A stretch of DNA of 5,715 nt from CAYFJO01 sp964343305 (GTDB lineage: Bacteria; Planctomycetota; Planctomycetia; Pirellulales; Pirellulaceae): NCBI GenBank assembly GCA_964343305.1, contig CAYFJO010000615.1:1-5715 (forward strand), given 5' to 3'. Shown in pieces: positions 4,734 through 5,715 of the stretch (the first letter of the stretch is position 1; every line of letters starts with the position of its first letter). The translations under genes were made by a program, and so were the position numbers. The notes under the pieces were generated by a model, which did not search any database, was not told where the DNA came from, and saw only the letters and a list, made by a program, of their open reading frames with translations.

Positions 4734-5715
4734 ATGAAGCGAAAGATACATGTCGAGCCAGTCGGGTCGACGGTGAACCAAGGCTATGTGCGCTGGAGCG
4801 CTCGCATCTCCGGCAACCGTGCGTGGCGGTGGCGGCCGCGCAATGGTGTGTTCTTTTTCGAGATTCCAGAAGAGGCCGTCGCCGAACACAATGTGCCACT
4901 CTCTCAGCCAACACTCGATTGCTTCCTACGGGCTACTATTTTCTCCGCCATGGAAGCCCATCAGACGGTGGCAGTACACGGCGTTGTCTCGCAATCGTTA
5001 CTGGAAAACCTGCATGAATATCAAAGCGTCATCCACGGCTGGTGGCCAAACTTTCGCCCAGTCGATGTGATTGCGGATGAAGTTGTCGAAGGCCAACTGC
5101 ATGGACCAAATCCAAACAAAACAATCATGACGTTTTCCGGCGGACTGGATTCAGCCTACACGCTTGGCAGCCACAAGCTGGGACGACGAACGGACGACCA
5201 CCGAGAGATTGCCGCTTGCGTGTTTGTCCACGGGTTTGACATCCCGCTGAACGATCCGATATTCGACGAGGCTTTCGGACGGGCGAAGCAAATCACCGAC
5301 CTCTATCAAACGCCGTTGATTCGCATGCGGTCCAACCTCAAGGCGATGCTGCCGAGTTGGAATCTAACGCATGGTGCGGCGCTGGCGGCGGTCCTTTCGG
5401 TGTTTGAAGGTGGTTTTTCCGGCGGTTTGATCGCTGGAACGTACCAATCGGCCGATATGCAACCGTTGGTTGCCGAATTCCGTTACGGCTCGTCGGCCTG
5501 GTCCGACCCGTTGCTTTCATCAACTTCTTTTCCAATTGTTTATGACGGTGATTTGCCGCGCGTCGAAAAGGTCGCGGCTTTGCGCGATGAACAAGAATTG
5601 TGGAAACACCTGCGCGTTTGTTGGCAGGGAAGGGATTTGTCGAAGAACTGTGGCCAATGCAGCAAATGTATTCGCCTCATGCTATGCATGCTCGCGGCGG
5701 GGATGGACGACCTTT
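4734..5715 (+). CDS. PP-loop ATP pyrophosphatase-like enzyme (QueC/asparagine-synthase-like fold), 3' end outside window
   Basis: PP-loop enzymes adenylate a substrate, releasing pyrophosphate, to allow attack by nitrogen or sulfur. The first 327 residues are visible. About 125 N-terminal residues of unknown role precede IMTFSGGLDSAYTLG (131-145), whose SGGLDS (135-140) is the PP-loop. AGTYQSADMQP (234-244) and YGSSAWSDPLLSSTSFPI (251-268) follow, then EKVAALR (278-284). LRVCWQG (293-299) leads into NCGQCSKCIRLMLC (305-318), where C306, C309, C312 and perhaps C318 suggest a Zn or Fe-S site. This combined SGGxDS plus LRVCW/NCGxCxKC layout resembles uncharacterised QueC-like proteins that I recall from polysaccharide or natural-product loci. 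The frame is open from 4599, but the ATG at 4734 is its first ATG; AAAGA just upstream is a weak ribosome site. It is transcribed away from the transporter/ATP-grasp operon. The fold is confident; the reaction is unknown. It is not canonical QueC, given the N-terminal domain and context. Confidence 0.88.
   Translation, partial: MKRKIHVEPVGSTVNQGYVRWSARISGNRAWRWRPRNGVFFFEIPEEAVAEHNVPLSQPTLDCFLRATIFSAMEAHQTVAVHGVVSQSLLENLHEYQSVIHGWWPNFRPVDVIADEVVEGQLHGPNPNKTIMTFSGGLDSAYTLGSHKLGRRTDDHREIAACVFVHGFDIPLNDPIFDEAFGRAKQITDLYQTPLIRMRSNLKAMLPSWNLTHGAALAAVLSVFEGGFSGGLIAGTYQSADMQPLVAEFRYGSSAWSDPLLSSTSFPIVYDGDLPRVEKVAALRDEQELWKHLRVCWQGRDLSKNCGQCSKCIRLMLCMLAAGMDDL

Noticed and set aside
4566..4914. Minus-strand open frames of 107 and 93 codons opposite the start of the PP-loop gene
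   Set aside because: They overlap the N-terminus of the PP-loop gene in antisense, and the peptides are Arg/His/Cys-rich without motifs.

Overview
The window looks like bacterial chromosomal DNA of moderate G+C. Shine-Dalgarno signals are weak or absent before most starts. Together with the gene content (half-size EamA/SMR-like membrane proteins, an ATP-grasp enzyme, a GT2 glycosyltransferase and a PP-loop ATPase), this would suit a planctomycete (Pirellulaceae-like) genome. That placement is an impression from gene style, not a demonstrated one.

Layout: six genes lie on the minus strand and are read from about 4405 down to the left edge. One gene lies on the plus strand and runs off the right edge. 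In transcription order the minus-strand genes are: a 4-TM EamA/SMR-like protein (4405-3953), a second 4-TM protein (3947-3450), an ATP-grasp ligase (3453-2185, sharing an ATGA with the gene before it), a 185-base gap with a terminator-like hairpin and a second perfect hairpin, a membrane GT2 glycosyltransferase (1999-746), a third 4-TM protein (699-289), and a fourth 4-TM protein (299 to beyond base 1, overlapping the third by 11 bases). On the other side of a 328-base divergent spacer, a PP-loop (SGGLDS) ATP pyrophosphatase-like gene starts at 4734 and is cut by the window end.

The four small membrane proteins form two adjacent pairs. All four keep a lysine at the end of TM1 and an A-[LM]-x-x-N-x-P-[NK]-[LV]-V motif between TM2 and TM3. 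In each pair, the upstream member has many Arg/Lys in loops 1 and 3 and the downstream member has almost none in loop 3. This is the pattern expected of antiparallel heterodimers of the EbrAB or ArnEF type. None has an acidic residue where EmrE has its proton-coupling Glu14, so carriage of a lipid-linked or sugar-like substrate seems more likely than classical multidrug/H+ antiport.

Working model (inference): the ATP-grasp and PP-loop enzymes build or modify a small metabolite or a glycan substituent through ATP-activated chemistry, the membrane glycosyltransferase puts a sugar on a lipid or polyprenyl acceptor, and the paired 4-TM proteins flip or export intermediates. I know of no described pathway with this exact gene set. 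No RNA genes, CRISPR arrays or insertion sequences were seen.
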